From assembly GCA_038025085.1 (NCBI GenBank), contig CM076140.1:15830001-15894000 (forward strand): a DNA stretch of 64,000 nt, given 5' to 3'. The notes beneath the pieces were generated by a model. The model worked only from the letters and a program-made list of their open reading frames with translations. It did no database searches and was not told the origin of the DNA. The stretch is from Tetragonia tetragonoides. Its lineage: Eukaryota > Streptophyta > Magnoliopsida > Caryophyllales > Aizoaceae. Both the position numbers and the translations under genes were made by a program. Shown here one piece after another: positions 23,685-34,822 of the stretch. The stretch's first letter is position 1, and every line of letters begins with the position of its first letter.

Positions 23685-23840
23685 AAGTCTTGTGTGAGAC
23701 CAACTCATAAAAACATGGGGTCACTATTTAGCAATGTAGGGGTCACTTATTATCATCTGTGACCCTCATTTCACTAAAAAATGACCGTCGTCTCACCAAA
23801 AGTTATGAAAAGACCGTCTTAAACAAATTTTTGTGATAGT
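23685..23840 (+). repeat. Dispersed GGGTCACTATTTAG repeat, copy 1
   Basis: It begins near TTGTGTGAGACCAACTCA, contains GGGGTCACTATTTAG, a GACC...AAAAATGACCGTC core and CGTCTCACCAAAAGTTATG, and ends near AAATTTTTGTGATAG. Related copies occur near 56880, 60905, 62230 and 62690, giving at least five in this window. No coding sequence or clear termini were found. Confidence 0.65.
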
Positions 23841-23953
23841 CTATAATCAGTAATCAAATAAACCAACCTGCGCCCACCCAAAATAAATAAAAACCCACAG
23901 TTTTTGTTTCAAGTTTCAACCTTATCCCCATCTTCTCTATCTAAATCAACAGT

Positions 23954-23961
23954 TATATAAA
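23954..23961 (+). promoter_or_regulatory. TATA box of the small His-rich gene
   Basis: TATATAAA lies 66 bp before the ATG at 24027, at a normal distance for a short leader. Confidence 0.6.
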
Positions 23962-24026
23962 GAGAACAAGAACTTGATCTAGGAAAAACACAAATTATAT
24001 AATTCAAATTTGAAGAAATAATCATA

Positions 24027-24302
24027 ATGGCACCAACAGCAGCAATGATTCTCTTGGGCAATCAGGCCCATCATCCACATCATCATCATCCGGGTGGGCT
24101 GGCATCCCGGGTCATCATCCGAGTTGCTGACTGGGTTAACTCCGCCCATTTTCTCTCTCCATCAGTTGCCAATGTTGATCATCATCATTTCATCAACAAC
24201 TTTAAGCAGCAGATTAAACAAGAGGAGGATAATAACCCAGAAACACAATCCAACACTTTGGATCAAAAGTTTCAAGAGGCTTTTGAAATGTCTTACTGGT
24301 AA
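24027..24302 (+). CDS. Small His-rich protein of unknown function (91 aa)
   Basis: This single-exon ORF of 91 residues has a TATA box 66 bp upstream and poly(A)-like AATAAA near 24449. The N terminus carries HHPHHHHPGG at residues about 15-24, followed by a hydrophobic-amphipathic stretch (ASRVIIRVADWVNSAHFL), an acidic Gln/Glu/Asn part (KQQIKQEEDNN), and the C-terminal tail FQEAFEMSYW. I do not recognise the family. The defined promoter, the ATG in an AATGG context and the amphipathic segments suggest a real short gene. The His cluster could bind metal, but that is a guess. Confidence 0.55.
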   Translation: MAPTAAMILLGNQAHHPHHHHPGGLASRVIIRVADWVNSAHFLSPSVANVDHHHFINNFKQQIKQEEDNNPETQSNTLDQKFQEAFEMSYW

Positions 24303-24527
24303 TTTAACTCACAGGCTCTTTTTTTTTTTCTTTTTTTTTTGTTGTTGTAACTTGTATGCGCAATTGTAATTTGTATAGAGATCCAAGCTTAAATCTTTTT
24401 GATGCATTTTATCAATCATCAATGTAATCAAAGATTGTGTAATCAGAACTAATAAAAAGGGTTGGCAAAGATGTGGTCTTTTTTAATTTTCGTGTTTCGT
24501 TTTAGCGCTTTCTTATTTTCAAGAGAA

Positions 24528-24570
24528 GTCCCACATCGAAGAGCTAGGTAAGAAGCTGCTTATTTATATA
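24528..24570 (+). promoter_or_regulatory. Plant U-snRNA promoter (USE and TATA) of Pol III spacing
   Basis: The upstream sequence element GTCCCACATCG is exact at 24528-24538. A TATA box TTTATATA follows at 24563-24570, with 24 nt between them. In plant snRNA genes this short spacing marks RNA polymerase III use (U6, U3), while about 33 nt marks Pol II. Confidence 0.85.
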
Positions 24571-24592
24571 CTGTACGCTGAGAGGAATGGGC

Positions 24593-24643
24593 ACGACCTT
24601 ACTTGAACAGGATCTGTTTTGTAGGATCGACTCCCCTCTTTTT
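24593..24643 (+). ncRNA. U3: Truncated U3 snoRNA gene (5' domain only)
   Basis: Starting 22 nt after the TATA box, the sequence ACGACCTTACTTGAACAGGA and the continuation TCTGTT..GTAGGATCG match the 5' domain of plant U3 snoRNA, including the region that pairs with pre-rRNA. The match fades after about 40 nt, and a T5 run at 24639-24643, a Pol III terminator, follows at once. Boxes C', B, C and D of the usual 210-220-nt U3 are absent. With promoter and terminator intact it could make an RNA of about 50 nt, or be a silent relic. The family is recognised by memory, not by search. Confidence 0.8.
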
Positions 24644-25484
24644 AGTTTTTTCTTTTCTTTTTTGTTTTTGTTTTTCTCCTTAATGAGATAGAAACAATTA
24701 AACCTGGATTTGATTCCCAAAAAAATAAAAATAAATCTGGATTAGGAGCATTGTCAATGTACTATGATTAGCCTTGAGGTGGGACTATTCTCCTTCGTTC
24801 GAGCTTGATCAAATCCTTTTAGCGGATAGGCTAGGAACTTGATGGACGATTATAAATGGAGTGCCCAAAATGTGTTATTCAAACTCGAAGTGATCTGTCT
24901 TTATTAATCCGAGTAATATGCCTATCTACAAGTCATTAATCAGAATGTTAAAGATATTGGGTCATGAGTTTTGACATCTATATGAAATAAATGCGTATAA
25001 TACACACAAATGTTACTCTCTACTTGACAATTCTAATTATATGCTCGAACCTAAGGACATCATGTAGTAGAACTAACAACCTAAGGAGATTGACTTCTCG
25101 ATCGAAACATCATTCAGTATAACTCTCCGTGCAGCATTTCATACAAGGTTGACAAAACAAAGGTTGTGTTAGATCATGTTCATGTAAAGGTTAACTGATT
25201 GACTTCCTCTCGATCAGAATCTAACCTGTTAATTGAACTAATTTAAAATCTCGATCTAATCCCTATTTAATAAATAAGTTAAATTATCCACTACTAACTC
25301 GCTTAATTTGTTTATCTATTTATATTTTCTGCACTAAATTGAAAATACAAAAAAAAAAAAAACTTCCATATAAATTTACCTAAAATTCTCACAACCTAAC
25401 CCACTAATGCCAATTGGGGCAATTGCCGCATTACATAGTTTCAAGTTGTTCAATTATTAGGAAATTGTGAAATTCTAGTGCATG
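24644..25484. other. Intergenic region, no gene seen
   Basis: This is AT-rich sequence after the U3 relic. I find no ORF, RNA gene or clear repeat. Confidence 0.5.
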
Positions 25485-25697
25485 CTAGAGTCGTAAAAAG
25501 ATGATCGGACTCGAAAATTCGACCCAACCCCTTTTTTTAGGGTCTTGACAAAATTTTCTCGACCCGAATCCGTTTACAATCCAGTATAATAAACTAAAAA
25601 ATGGATTCGACACCAAAAATCAACCCATAACCAATCCGACCCAAATCCAAGGTGACCCAACCCATAACCTGCTGGGTTGACTCGTTTTACTGGTCTT
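25485..25697 (-). mobile_element. hAT-like MITE with CGACCC repeats (reverse orientation)
   Basis: It is the reverse complement relative of the element at 41406-41616: CGACCCAACCC, a GGATTCG core and a TTTTAC end. Imperfect 8-bp flanks AGTGCATG and TGTGCATC (25477-25484, 25698-25705) agree with an old hAT target duplication. It ends about 230 bp before the PLM-like start codon. Confidence 0.6.
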
Positions 25698-25927
25698 TGT
25701 GCATCACTTGTACATTTCAACTTAACACACCATCCCTCAAAAAAAAAAAAAAAAAGAAAAAAAATCAACACACCAAAAACATAGTAAACATCAAAGATCC
25801 AACCCAAACCCACCATTTCATTTTCGATTCGCACATTATTCTCGTACCAGTCAGCTTTTGACTGCCGAGTCCCGACTCTCCAGCTTTTGACACACAAAAT
25901 TTCTCTCTTCAGTCTTCACCACCAACA

Positions 25928-28900
25928 ATGCGGTGGTCACCACCATTCAGACCCACTGGTGGTGGTGGTGGACTTGGATTAGCAGCAATATCATACATAA
26001 CCATTGATTATCTCAGAGAGATCTCACCCTCATGGCATTCTCGTCTTCAGCCGGCTCTTTGGTCTCTTCTCATTCTCATTGCCATTTCTCGTGTTACTTT
26101 TTACAAGCACTGGAACTCTGAGTTTCGCTCTGCTCTCCCTTTTGTGGGTTCTATGATTTTTCTCCTCTGTGCTCTCCTTTATGAAGCTATCTCTGTTCGT
26201 TCTGTCACTGCTGTTCTTGGCCTTGATTGGCACAGGTAATGTTTTAATTTATGTTACTTAGTTGAGCTCCAGTTTTGATTTTGATGGATCTGATTTATTG
26301 TGGGTAAGCTTTCGTGGGTTAATTGAATTTGATCTTACTGGGTTTTCTTCCTTTTTTGGAGAGTTTTTGTTGCTTATTATGCTTTGTTTATGATTTCTGT
26401 TAGTGGGTTTTAGTGTTGGATTGATGAGGGTTGTGTATTTGGGAAGTGCTGAGGTTTGTTGATTTAATTGAGTGTGATTTTTTTTTTTTTTTTGGGGATA
26501 TTTAATTGAATGTGATCTCACTGTTTTCTTCCTTTATAGTCTTTCTTAAGTGGGTTTGCTTAGATATTGATTTATGTTGCTTGTTATGCTTTATTTCTGG
26601 TTTCTCTTAGTGTTAGTGTGAAATTGAAGGCTTGTACATTTGGGAAGTGCCGAGGTTTTGTGTGTTAAGTACTTTAGTGTAATCTAACTGGGCTTTCTTC
26701 CTATTTTGTTTCTTAACTGCGTTTGTTTTGATTTGTTTTTTATTTTTTATTTTTGGTTACTTTTGTGCTTTAAGTCTGATTCTGCTAGTGCATTTTGCTG
26801 TTAAGTTGAAGGGCATTATTTTTGGGAAGTGTCAAGGTTGGTTAATAATAAGTGGTCAGTTGACAGGAGACTGAATTTGGGTTTATTGTCACTGAATTAG
26901 GGAATCAGTATCAGTATTACTTTTGAGCAGATTCATGAGAGACAAAGATTCGTGAAAGGGAGTTCATGTCCTCAGTGAAGGTTGTTTTTTTTTTTGGTTT
27001 GTTATAAATGCCAAAGGCTGCAGATGTTTCCAATTAGGGGATCACTCTAAAACTCATAGTGGCTGGCCATAAAGGTTGCTGGAACTGGGTGGAGTGTTAT
27101 ATTTTTGGTAATTAAAAAAATATTATTAATCACCAGAAAGAGTTTTACAGCACTGGGTTCTAATCAAACAGAACCTCTCAAACAGTAAGCATCACATTAC
27201 ACAAACTTACCTTACCATCACCTCAACAACTAAAAGAAGCATGTCAAGAGTACGCACACCTTCTAGGAAGGGTTTCGCACCCATGAACAGCTCCTGAACA
27301 TCTACAAAATTCTGCTATTCAGGTGTTAACATACTCTCAGAAATAACCAAAACAGATAACTCAGTGCAAGCTATTCAAAAATTGAAGCAGCTTAGGATTA
27401 CTCTGAACTCTAACATAAGCCATCATCTGTACTTGTCTGAGCAGAGTAGCAACGGGCACTTCTTTTCCCTGAAATATTCTCGTATTCCTCTCTATCCACA
27501 GTGCATACACAGCATGTGTAAAGCACATCTTCAGCACACACGCAGCAGCAGACTTCCCTCTAGATTTTTGCAATACAAATCTGCATTCAGTTTCCCTTTC
27601 ACATACCTGTCTATCATGCTGCAGCCAACTCAGAGTCTTTTGCCTTACTTCTTTAGCATATGAACAATGAAAGAACAAGTGAGACATATTCTCAGCATGG
27701 TCATCAGCACACAAAACACATTTAGGCCTCGTTTACTTGCTTGCAATCAAATGCAATGCAATCATTTTGTAGAGTAAATGTTGGCTGAAAAATGAAGGAG
27801 TGGGAGGAGAGGGATGGGAAAAGTGGGGTTGATTGCATCATTCAATGTAATCACAATTGCTCAATTTTTCCCATGTAATGTTGATTACTTTGAATGATGT
27901 AATCAACCTTACTTTTCCCATCTCCTTCCTCCCCCTCCTTCATTTTACCTCACATCTACCCTATAAAATGATTGCATTGCAAGCATTTGATTGCAAGCAA
28001 CTAAACACCACCTTAGTGTCAATTAGGATACCCTAGGAGTTCAATACATCCTTGGTTCTGAGCCTATTAAGCAAGGCTAACCATAACACAAACGTAGACT
28101 TAGGGGCAGCTGCATTGAAACATGTTAAGTTTTTCCAGGAAACTTTCTCCACTTGCCCTCTAATCTTCAAATAGGCCTGTTTTATAGGGTACTTCCCTCT
28201 AGAGACAACATTTGGCCAATCCCCTATCTTAGTCATATGTTTCCGAGCTTGGAAGATTTTCTGTATCATCCAAGAAGCCTGAACAGGGGATTCCATGTGC
28301 CAGAAATTTTTATTCTTGACATAGTAGGTGGAGTGTGCTTTTGAGGGTTAGGCTTGTGCTTATTAGCTTGTACACTTTTCACTTGGAGAAACTAAGGAAA
28401 GCGTTGCTCATTTGTGTGGTTTCTAGGCATATTAGAGGATATATAGTGATACGACCTTTCAGGATCATGGAGAAAAAGCATGCCTTTTCCTTATCCCTTT
28501 TGAACTCTTTTCAGGTAAAACTTTGTCTTTAAAATTTTCAGATGTTTTAGTGTGCTTGATAGTGGAGGGAAGTCTATACTTGTGTTGAATTAGAGAGATG
28601 TACTAGTATAGTTCTGTTGATTGACTTCTAGAAATGAGTGTTATTAGGGTAACAATCTTTGTGTTTTAGTGGGTGAAAGAAGACATGGAGGTAGATAATT
28701 GCATAGCTGATATTATTGCAAATGAGGCAGAACAGGAGTTAACCTAACATTAATATGGGAAGTGCATTCAATCTGAACTGTTACATTTACCTCAAGCGTC
28801 ATAATATCCCGAGGTTGCCAATTGAGCACACTGCTCTTGTTGATTGTTCGATTCACCTCCATGTGTATTTTTTGATGGAATACCCCAAGGTCCCTGGTAT

Positions 28901-31900
28901 AAGCATATCCTCCCATCCTCACTGAGTTCATGGTTTTTACTGATTAGTTAGACTCCACCTGCAAGGTCAGATTGAGATATAACATTTTAAATATCAAGGT
29001 CTGAGTACTCTGCTCTGTGTCAAACTTATTAGTTAGTACACATTAATTTACATTTGAAATAAATTTCACTTTTGTTCTCTTGAATAGCTTTAAAATGGCA
29101 CTAGTGTTTGCTGAACTAGAACTTCTAGAAAGTAGTTAAATTGATTAAAAAAACGAAATAGAAAAAAAGTCGTGCTCTATTTAGCTGTCTACTCAAAATC
29201 TCGCAATTTGGGAACTAAAGATAATTTCTCATTTCTGAGAGCATGAATCGTCATATGTGCTGCGATAGAGCATAGTGTTCTGGGAAATGGCTTATTTAGC
29301 AGAGATGATCACTATCAGTTTTGTTAGCATTGAGCTACTTAACTTTATAAACCATAATGCATCGAAGAAAGAAAATGACGGGCTGCATCTTTAAATTCCG
29401 TGAAGTGACTGGAGCTCACTCCATTATAGGAAGTGCTACAGTGGTAAATTATGAACCCTGAGGGCGTAGCTCAGCTGGTAAGACCTGTTAGAAGTATTCC
29501 AGAGGTCCCAGGTTTGAGTCCCCTCGAGCCATTGGAGATTTTCTTGGTCGTTAACTTCAGGGCCCATGGCATTAGTCAACCAAAGCTTGGACACCCATGT
29601 TATCAAAAAAAAAAAAAATAGTTATGAACTGCATTTCGAATCTAATTGTTACTGGAACTCAGCCTCTCATCTTGCAAATTTACGTAACGATTGGAACCAG
29701 TCATTAATTTTGTAGGGTCACATTAAATCTAAAGGCACTCTATGTTTATTTTCCTCATTTACTGTGGTGCATTGAAAGAAGTGTTTGTGCACTAGTGTGG
29801 TTAAGCAATGAAGTCTTCACATGGAACCAGCTACTAGTGAAATGTATTTTAATTGCTGGCAATCTTGAGTTTACTAAGCGTAGTTGACATATGATTTTTT
29901 TTCCCCAGGCAAGCTTTAACAGTAGGAGCTTTGGCTTTACATTTCATTATGATGTGTGAATTCTTGATCAATGGTAGGCTCCAGGATTGTCATGGAAAGT
30001 GACAGAACTCCTAATATCTTGTCAATGTTGTATGGGTTCCATTTACTGGATTCTCATTACTTTTAATGTGAAGCAAAATTAAAAAAAAAAAAAACATTGT
30101 TATTTTGTTTCTTGTCAAAGTGTCAGCTGAAACCTATAGATTATGTGTTACCATGTGACCTAGGTTGCATGCCTTTTCAGGTTGTTGCAACTTGCAAGTA
30201 CAGTGTGGTGCACCAGTGTCTCCATTAATGAGCTTTGAGCTTAAGGATGATTTATTAGGCAAAAGGGTTTGGTGGAACCTGGGGGTATGGTGAGGGACTT
30301 GTCATTATCTTCCTTATTAATTTCCTGGTTGTTTGAAAAGAAGAAATGAATTTCATGTACGTTTATGGTAAAATGATTTGCTCTCTTATTTTCCTTAGTC
30401 CCCACCCTTTGCTTTATTTTCCAAATTTTGTGGATAAGACGAAACACCATATGTAGATAGAATGTTGTGGTTGGTTGGTTGGGTGCAGTGACTTGAGTAC
30501 AGTCTACCTAAATACTGAATCCATTATTTCTAGCATAGACTCTTTGGCTCCCTTCTAATGAAATTTCAATTTTCATGCTTTGTAGAATTCTTTTGAAGCA
30601 GATTACCTTCAAACTATTGTGTAGATGATGTGTCTCTTAACTCTGTGCATCAGTGTTTGTGTGCATGCATGTGTGTAAAATAAACTAAGTGAGCGCATTT
30701 ATTTGATCTATGCCAGAAGCACAGATCCTCTTCCCGACACTGGGCAGTGGCTACTTCTAGCTTTGAATGAGAAGCTTCCTCAAACTGTTGTGGACATCTT
30801 AAGAGCACACATAGTGGGGTTGCATCACTTCTTGATGTTGTTTATTATGCTGGCGTTCTCTGTTCTTTTCGACTCTGTAAAAGCTCCTGGCCTTGGACTA
30901 GGAGCAAGGTACTTGTTCACTATGGCAATCGGCCGGCTGTTGCGTGCCATAAGTTTTGCGTCAACAATTCTCCCATCAGCTCGGCCTTGGTGTGCTGCAA
31001 GTCGCTTTCAAGTTCCTGGGTATCCTCATCGTTGGGCTCAGAAATATTACATCCCTTATGCCTCAGATGCAAATGCTATTCGTCAGTTGTTGAGACGAGA
31101 TTCTGCATATGGTAAGTCTTTTTCAGTTGCAAATAATTTTTTTGCCTATTATCCTATTAGCTGTTGTTACAGGAATCAAAGATAAATCCCGTACGCTACT
31201 ATTGTTGTTTGGAAGTTGTTCTTTTATGTGATGCAAATATCTTTGGATTGCTTGTCTTCTTTCATTGTTAGAATGTGGAACATCGGCAGATGTGAAGGGG
31301 GTTTGTTGTTCCTCATTGTCCCGATATATTTCTTCCTATACGCTAAGGGACTACAATTACATGGTTTCTGCTTGTGTATAATCCACTGGCATTGACAATC
31401 CTCACAACCCCACAGGTGCAAAAGTTGCTTCATGTGAAAGTGAAGACATTGCAACAGTCTTGACCTTGATTGATGCCAGCAACTTATGCTTGTGGTTTAA
31501 ACTTTAAATTCACCAATTTCCATCAAAAATATTTGATTGGGTACTTTGTGACATCAATTGGCTGTTTTTATTAAAATCCTTACAGTTAGACTTTGTAATA
31601 TGAAGGGGTCAAGAAAATAACTCACACCCTGGGAGCAGGAGGGGGGCCAGGGGACATTGTATCTCCATGCACTGAATCATGACCTGGTTGTGGTGATTGA
31701 GGTTCAAGTGTCAGGTGTACCTAACTAATTCGAGCATTGTTGCTTGATTTTGCTTTAGTTTTCTATTTAGTTTGGCCACTTAAAGTAAGAAGAATAACAA
31801 CTTTGTAAATTGAGTTCTTGCAGCACTGATTTGCTGGCTACTATTATCGAGTTATTAAGATATACAGTAATGGTTGCTGACATTCTAATTCACAATGTAT

Positions 31901-33216
31901 TGCAGCTGATCCTGGTGAATCACTTGGTGACTACCGTCCTGACTGGGGTGTGATGAGCTTCCTAATTGATTTTTTGCGACCTACTCCCTCTGAGCCTGAG
32001 GGGTCGTCATGGTATCATTTGCTGAAGAAAGCTGGAGGTGGCTGCAATGACCTCTTGTACAGCGGTCATATGCTTGTTGCTGTATTGACAGCAATGGCTT
32101 GGACGGTATGGTATCTAAACCCCTGTTTATGTGATTTGCAATTTGATAGTACTGTGCTGGGTAGTGAGGGGACATGGCAGACACGGAAAACAATGAAAGT
32201 CAGCTAGGCTCCCTTGAATAAACTACTGTCAGTTAGTGTATATACTTTCTTCAGCAACTTTTCTGTTCTGCTTCTGCATGAAGGCTTTCAGGGCTCTAGG
32301 ATGGTTTGTCTTTTTATTTTTTCAGTCTTTTTATTTATTTTTTATTTTTCTTTTATGGCTATTAGTGACTAATTTTTGCTGACTTGTGGCTACTAGTAGT
32401 CTAGTAGGCAATTTATTATATACTTCAAAATTTTCAAAAATAATAAATCTGAAGATTACTGAAACAGAATTTACAGAAAGGAAAAAACGATTTCGTGCAG
32501 CTTATGTTTGTATAAGGGTTAATGGGTATCATCTGTCTCTTTATCTCTCCTTATCTGATTCTAAAGATATTTTATAAGCTGACTGTAAGGTCAATTGGGC
32601 ATCCATCCAATTCTTTTCATCCGTTTAATTTTTGTCTTTATTTTAACTATCAAACCACACAAGTTGCATCCCTTCTCCTCATCACTTGTCTCCTCACGAT
32701 GCTATAAACAAACAAAGAAGCTAATACAATAGATTTTGACTAACCAATTAATGCTTACTCAACATGCACTTCCTTGATTGAGGTTGGGCCTTTCTGATGT
32801 CATAACTGCTGCAGGAAGCCTATGGAGGTTTTAGCTCGGCTCTTGTATGGCTGCTAGTGGCGCACAGTGCGCAGAGAGAAATCAGGGAGCGCCATCACTA
32901 CAGTGTGGACTGTATTGTCGCTATCTATGTTGGCATCCTCTTATGGAAGATGACAGGGTTCATATGGTCATCTAAGAACATGTCTAAAGTCAAAAATCTT
33001 GCCAAACTAGAAAGAATACAAGGTAGACTAATCCAGGCAGCTAAAGATTCCGACATGGAACAGGTGCAGGAACTCCTGGCTGAAGTTGAGTTAGGCAAGC
33101 AGGACAAACAGGAAGGTAAAGTAAGCAGCAAACTAACATGGTTGTTCCCTTTGGTGACTACTGTCTCCACCTTCACGATTGTTCTTCTTGCCTTCACTTT
33201 AACTAGTGACGGTTGA
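25928..33216 (+). CDS. PLM: PAP2_C / sphingomyelin-synthase-like membrane protein (PLM-like)
   Basis: Four exons read in phase: 25928-26235, 30717-31111, 31906-32105 and 32815-33216, giving 434 residues. The protein is polytopic, with hydrophobic segments in exon 1 (ALWSLLILIAI; GSMIFLLCALLYEAI) and later. The lipid-phosphatase / sphingomyelin-synthase motifs are CNDLLYSGHM (SGHM at 287-290) and HHYSVD (328-333); these carry the His and Asp of the catalytic triad in the family. A charged coiled stretch (KLERIQGRLIQAAKDSDMEQ) and a C-terminal membrane anchor follow. It resembles Arabidopsis At1g43580, PHLOEM UNLOADING MODULATOR, linked to very-long-chain sphingolipids and plasmodesmata; that identity rests on memory. 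The exact reaction is not established. Intron 1 (4.5 kb) is filled with a LINE fragment, a Tourist MITE and a SINE. Confidence 0.83.
27088..28336 (-). mobile_element. 5'-truncated LINE (family B), split by a Tourist MITE
   Basis: A 10-bp duplication GGTGGAGTGT flanks it at 27088-27097 and 28327-28336. On the minus strand the coding remnant reads DWPNVVSRGKYPIKQAY, WKNLTCFNAAAPKS and LWLALLNRLRTKD (28033-28296), then CADDHAENMSHLFFHC and LWIERNTRIFQG (27361-27714). That is the C-terminal zf-RVT region of a LINE. The 3' end (TTTTTGGTAATTAAA, seen in plus orientation) matches the LINE at 50987-56147, so both belong to one family. Confidence 0.88.
27725..28012. mobile_element. Tourist-like MITE inserted in the LINE fragment
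   Basis: The terminal inverted repeats start GGCCTCGTTTACTTGCTTGC (left) and, in reverse complement, GGTGGTGTTTAGTTGCTTGC (right). TTA target duplications are at 27722-27724 and 28013-28015. It is 288 bp, non-coding, and interrupts the LINE zf-RVT coding remnant, so it arrived later than the LINE. Confidence 0.88.
29449..29629 (+). mobile_element. tRNA-derived SINE, family 1, full-length copy
   Basis: The target duplication TTATGAAC is at 29449-29456 and 29622-29629. The body (29457-29621) starts GAGGGCGTAGCTCAGCTGG, with the A box TAGCTCAGCTGG and B box GGTTTGAGTCC, followed by the family-specific body and an A tail of 14. It lies in intron 1 of the PLM-like gene. A tRNA gene is excluded because the acceptor stem is not closed. 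Confidence 0.88.
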
Positions 33217-34822
33217 TTATTGTCCGCTGGAACCAGCGACAATGATTTTGTAAGATTCAACTTTGTAGGTTGTAACTTCGTCCATACCCACATGTAGCTG
33301 ATATTTATAAGAGTGGAAATGCGATGTAGGCATTGAAATGAACAAGATCCACTCTCATTGTATGTTTTGCATAGCGCGATCCCGAACGACCTTAGCTAGG
33401 GCCCGATCCTGCGATCCATTGTTGTAAAAGTCTGTTCTTGATGTATTACCGAAAGGTGCAGTAATGGAGGAATTTGTAGCTAGTGAGCTTCTGATTGGGA
33501 ACTGGAGTAGTTTTTTCTCTATTATGCATGGATACACTTGGAAAGTGAAGCTTTTGTAGATATGTTGCTAAAAAGTCACAAATGACACAATGATAGATCT
33601 GACCTGCATTTGGACATGTCTCGTTTTCACAAGTTGTTCAAAGCTCTTTAAGGTTTAAGCATGAGAATTTTTGTTCTTACGTTTCACATGTTTACGTGCA
33701 AGGAGCAACATAGTTTATTCCAACACAAAGGTGTAAATGTAATTCCCCTTTGATTTAGCATTATGAAAATTGTCCACCTCTCAGCCTCTTTGCTTTTTCT
33801 ATAGTGTTTATTCATGCATGTTTGTTGCGTATAACTTGTGATAAATCAAACGTAATCCTTGATTAAGAAAACAAGTTTGTAGTATTTTTCAGGTTGATAT
33901 TAGAAATTTTGGTAGAACCAAAACTCGTAGTGCTAATTTGATTTTATTGTGAGCTATACAATCTACAACTTGATTATCTTCTTAATGAGTAATGTAAATG
34001 TTCACATTACTTATAAAAAAAATGTAAATGTTCACTTTAAACATTACTATAGAGAAGCATAAGGCTCCCGATTGGTAAGCTTATCTCGGGGGTGAAGAAA
34101 GATGCGCAAGTACAAATTTTTGATAAATGTCCTTATAAATTATGTAGGATGTTATATGTAGATAGTGTAAAGTGTGACTAGTACCCATAGAGTTTGTATT
34201 TGATCGTGTGTTTTATCTTCGAGGTATAGCCCCGTGTCTCTCTAGTACACCCTAAAAAAAATTCAAAAATGTATCAAATATCTCTTGGTGTCAACTATCA
34301 AAATGTGAATCTTTCAAAGAATTTGGATTTATTTTCCAAAGAGAACATCAGAGTACTGTCCTGTAAACCTCTACCTTTAGATGGGGAGAGGGTGGGTTTT
34401 GGGCTCTTAGATAAAGGGGGTGAATTTTTTTAATTTAAAAAGGTAGAGGAGAGATAGAGAGAAGAAAAAACCCTGAAAAAGAAAATAATAGAGGATTCAA
34501 ATATGTCTAATGTTGTTTGTGAGCCAAAGCCAAACAAAATTGAATTTGTGAGATTCTTGCGTAATATACAATTAGATCTTATATAGTACTTCACAAGCTA
34601 AAGTTTGGATCAATACCTTAGTCATTTTACAACCGTTGAAACACAAACGTACACACAACAAAACAAGAAGAGAAAAAGAAGAGTAGAGAAGAGAGGAAAC
34701 AAATATAAAAAATCAAAAACTCAATCTTAAAACGTTGTGTAACACAAAAAGTCACCTCACCAAACGCTTCAGCTTCTCCCAAATCCCCATCTTTCTCTCT
34801 CCTCCTCTCGCGAGCTCCTCCA
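33217..34822. other. Intergenic region between PLM-like and thioredoxin y
   Basis: It holds the 3' UTR of the PLM-like gene and the thioredoxin promoter. A GAGA-rich stretch lies near 34440-34500 and a CT-rich leader just before the ATG at 34823. I see no further gene. Confidence 0.55.

Larger units (their letters stand above)
26236..30716 (+). other. Intron 1 of the PLM-like gene
   Basis: It is 4.5 kb long. Beside the mobile elements listed separately, T-rich segments that echo each other (TTTGGGAAGTGC near 26440, 26640 and 26820) suggest old local duplications. No exon is seen. Confidence 0.6.

Noticed and set aside
23461..23762. ORFs on both strands rich in Arg-Ser-Val-Pro or Glu-Arg-Asn-Gly
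   Set aside because: They are products of the GTTCC pentamer array inside a MITE.
29457..29530. Possible tRNA gene (A and B boxes)
   Set aside because: No acceptor or anticodon stem closes. The boxes belong to a SINE with target duplications and an A tail.
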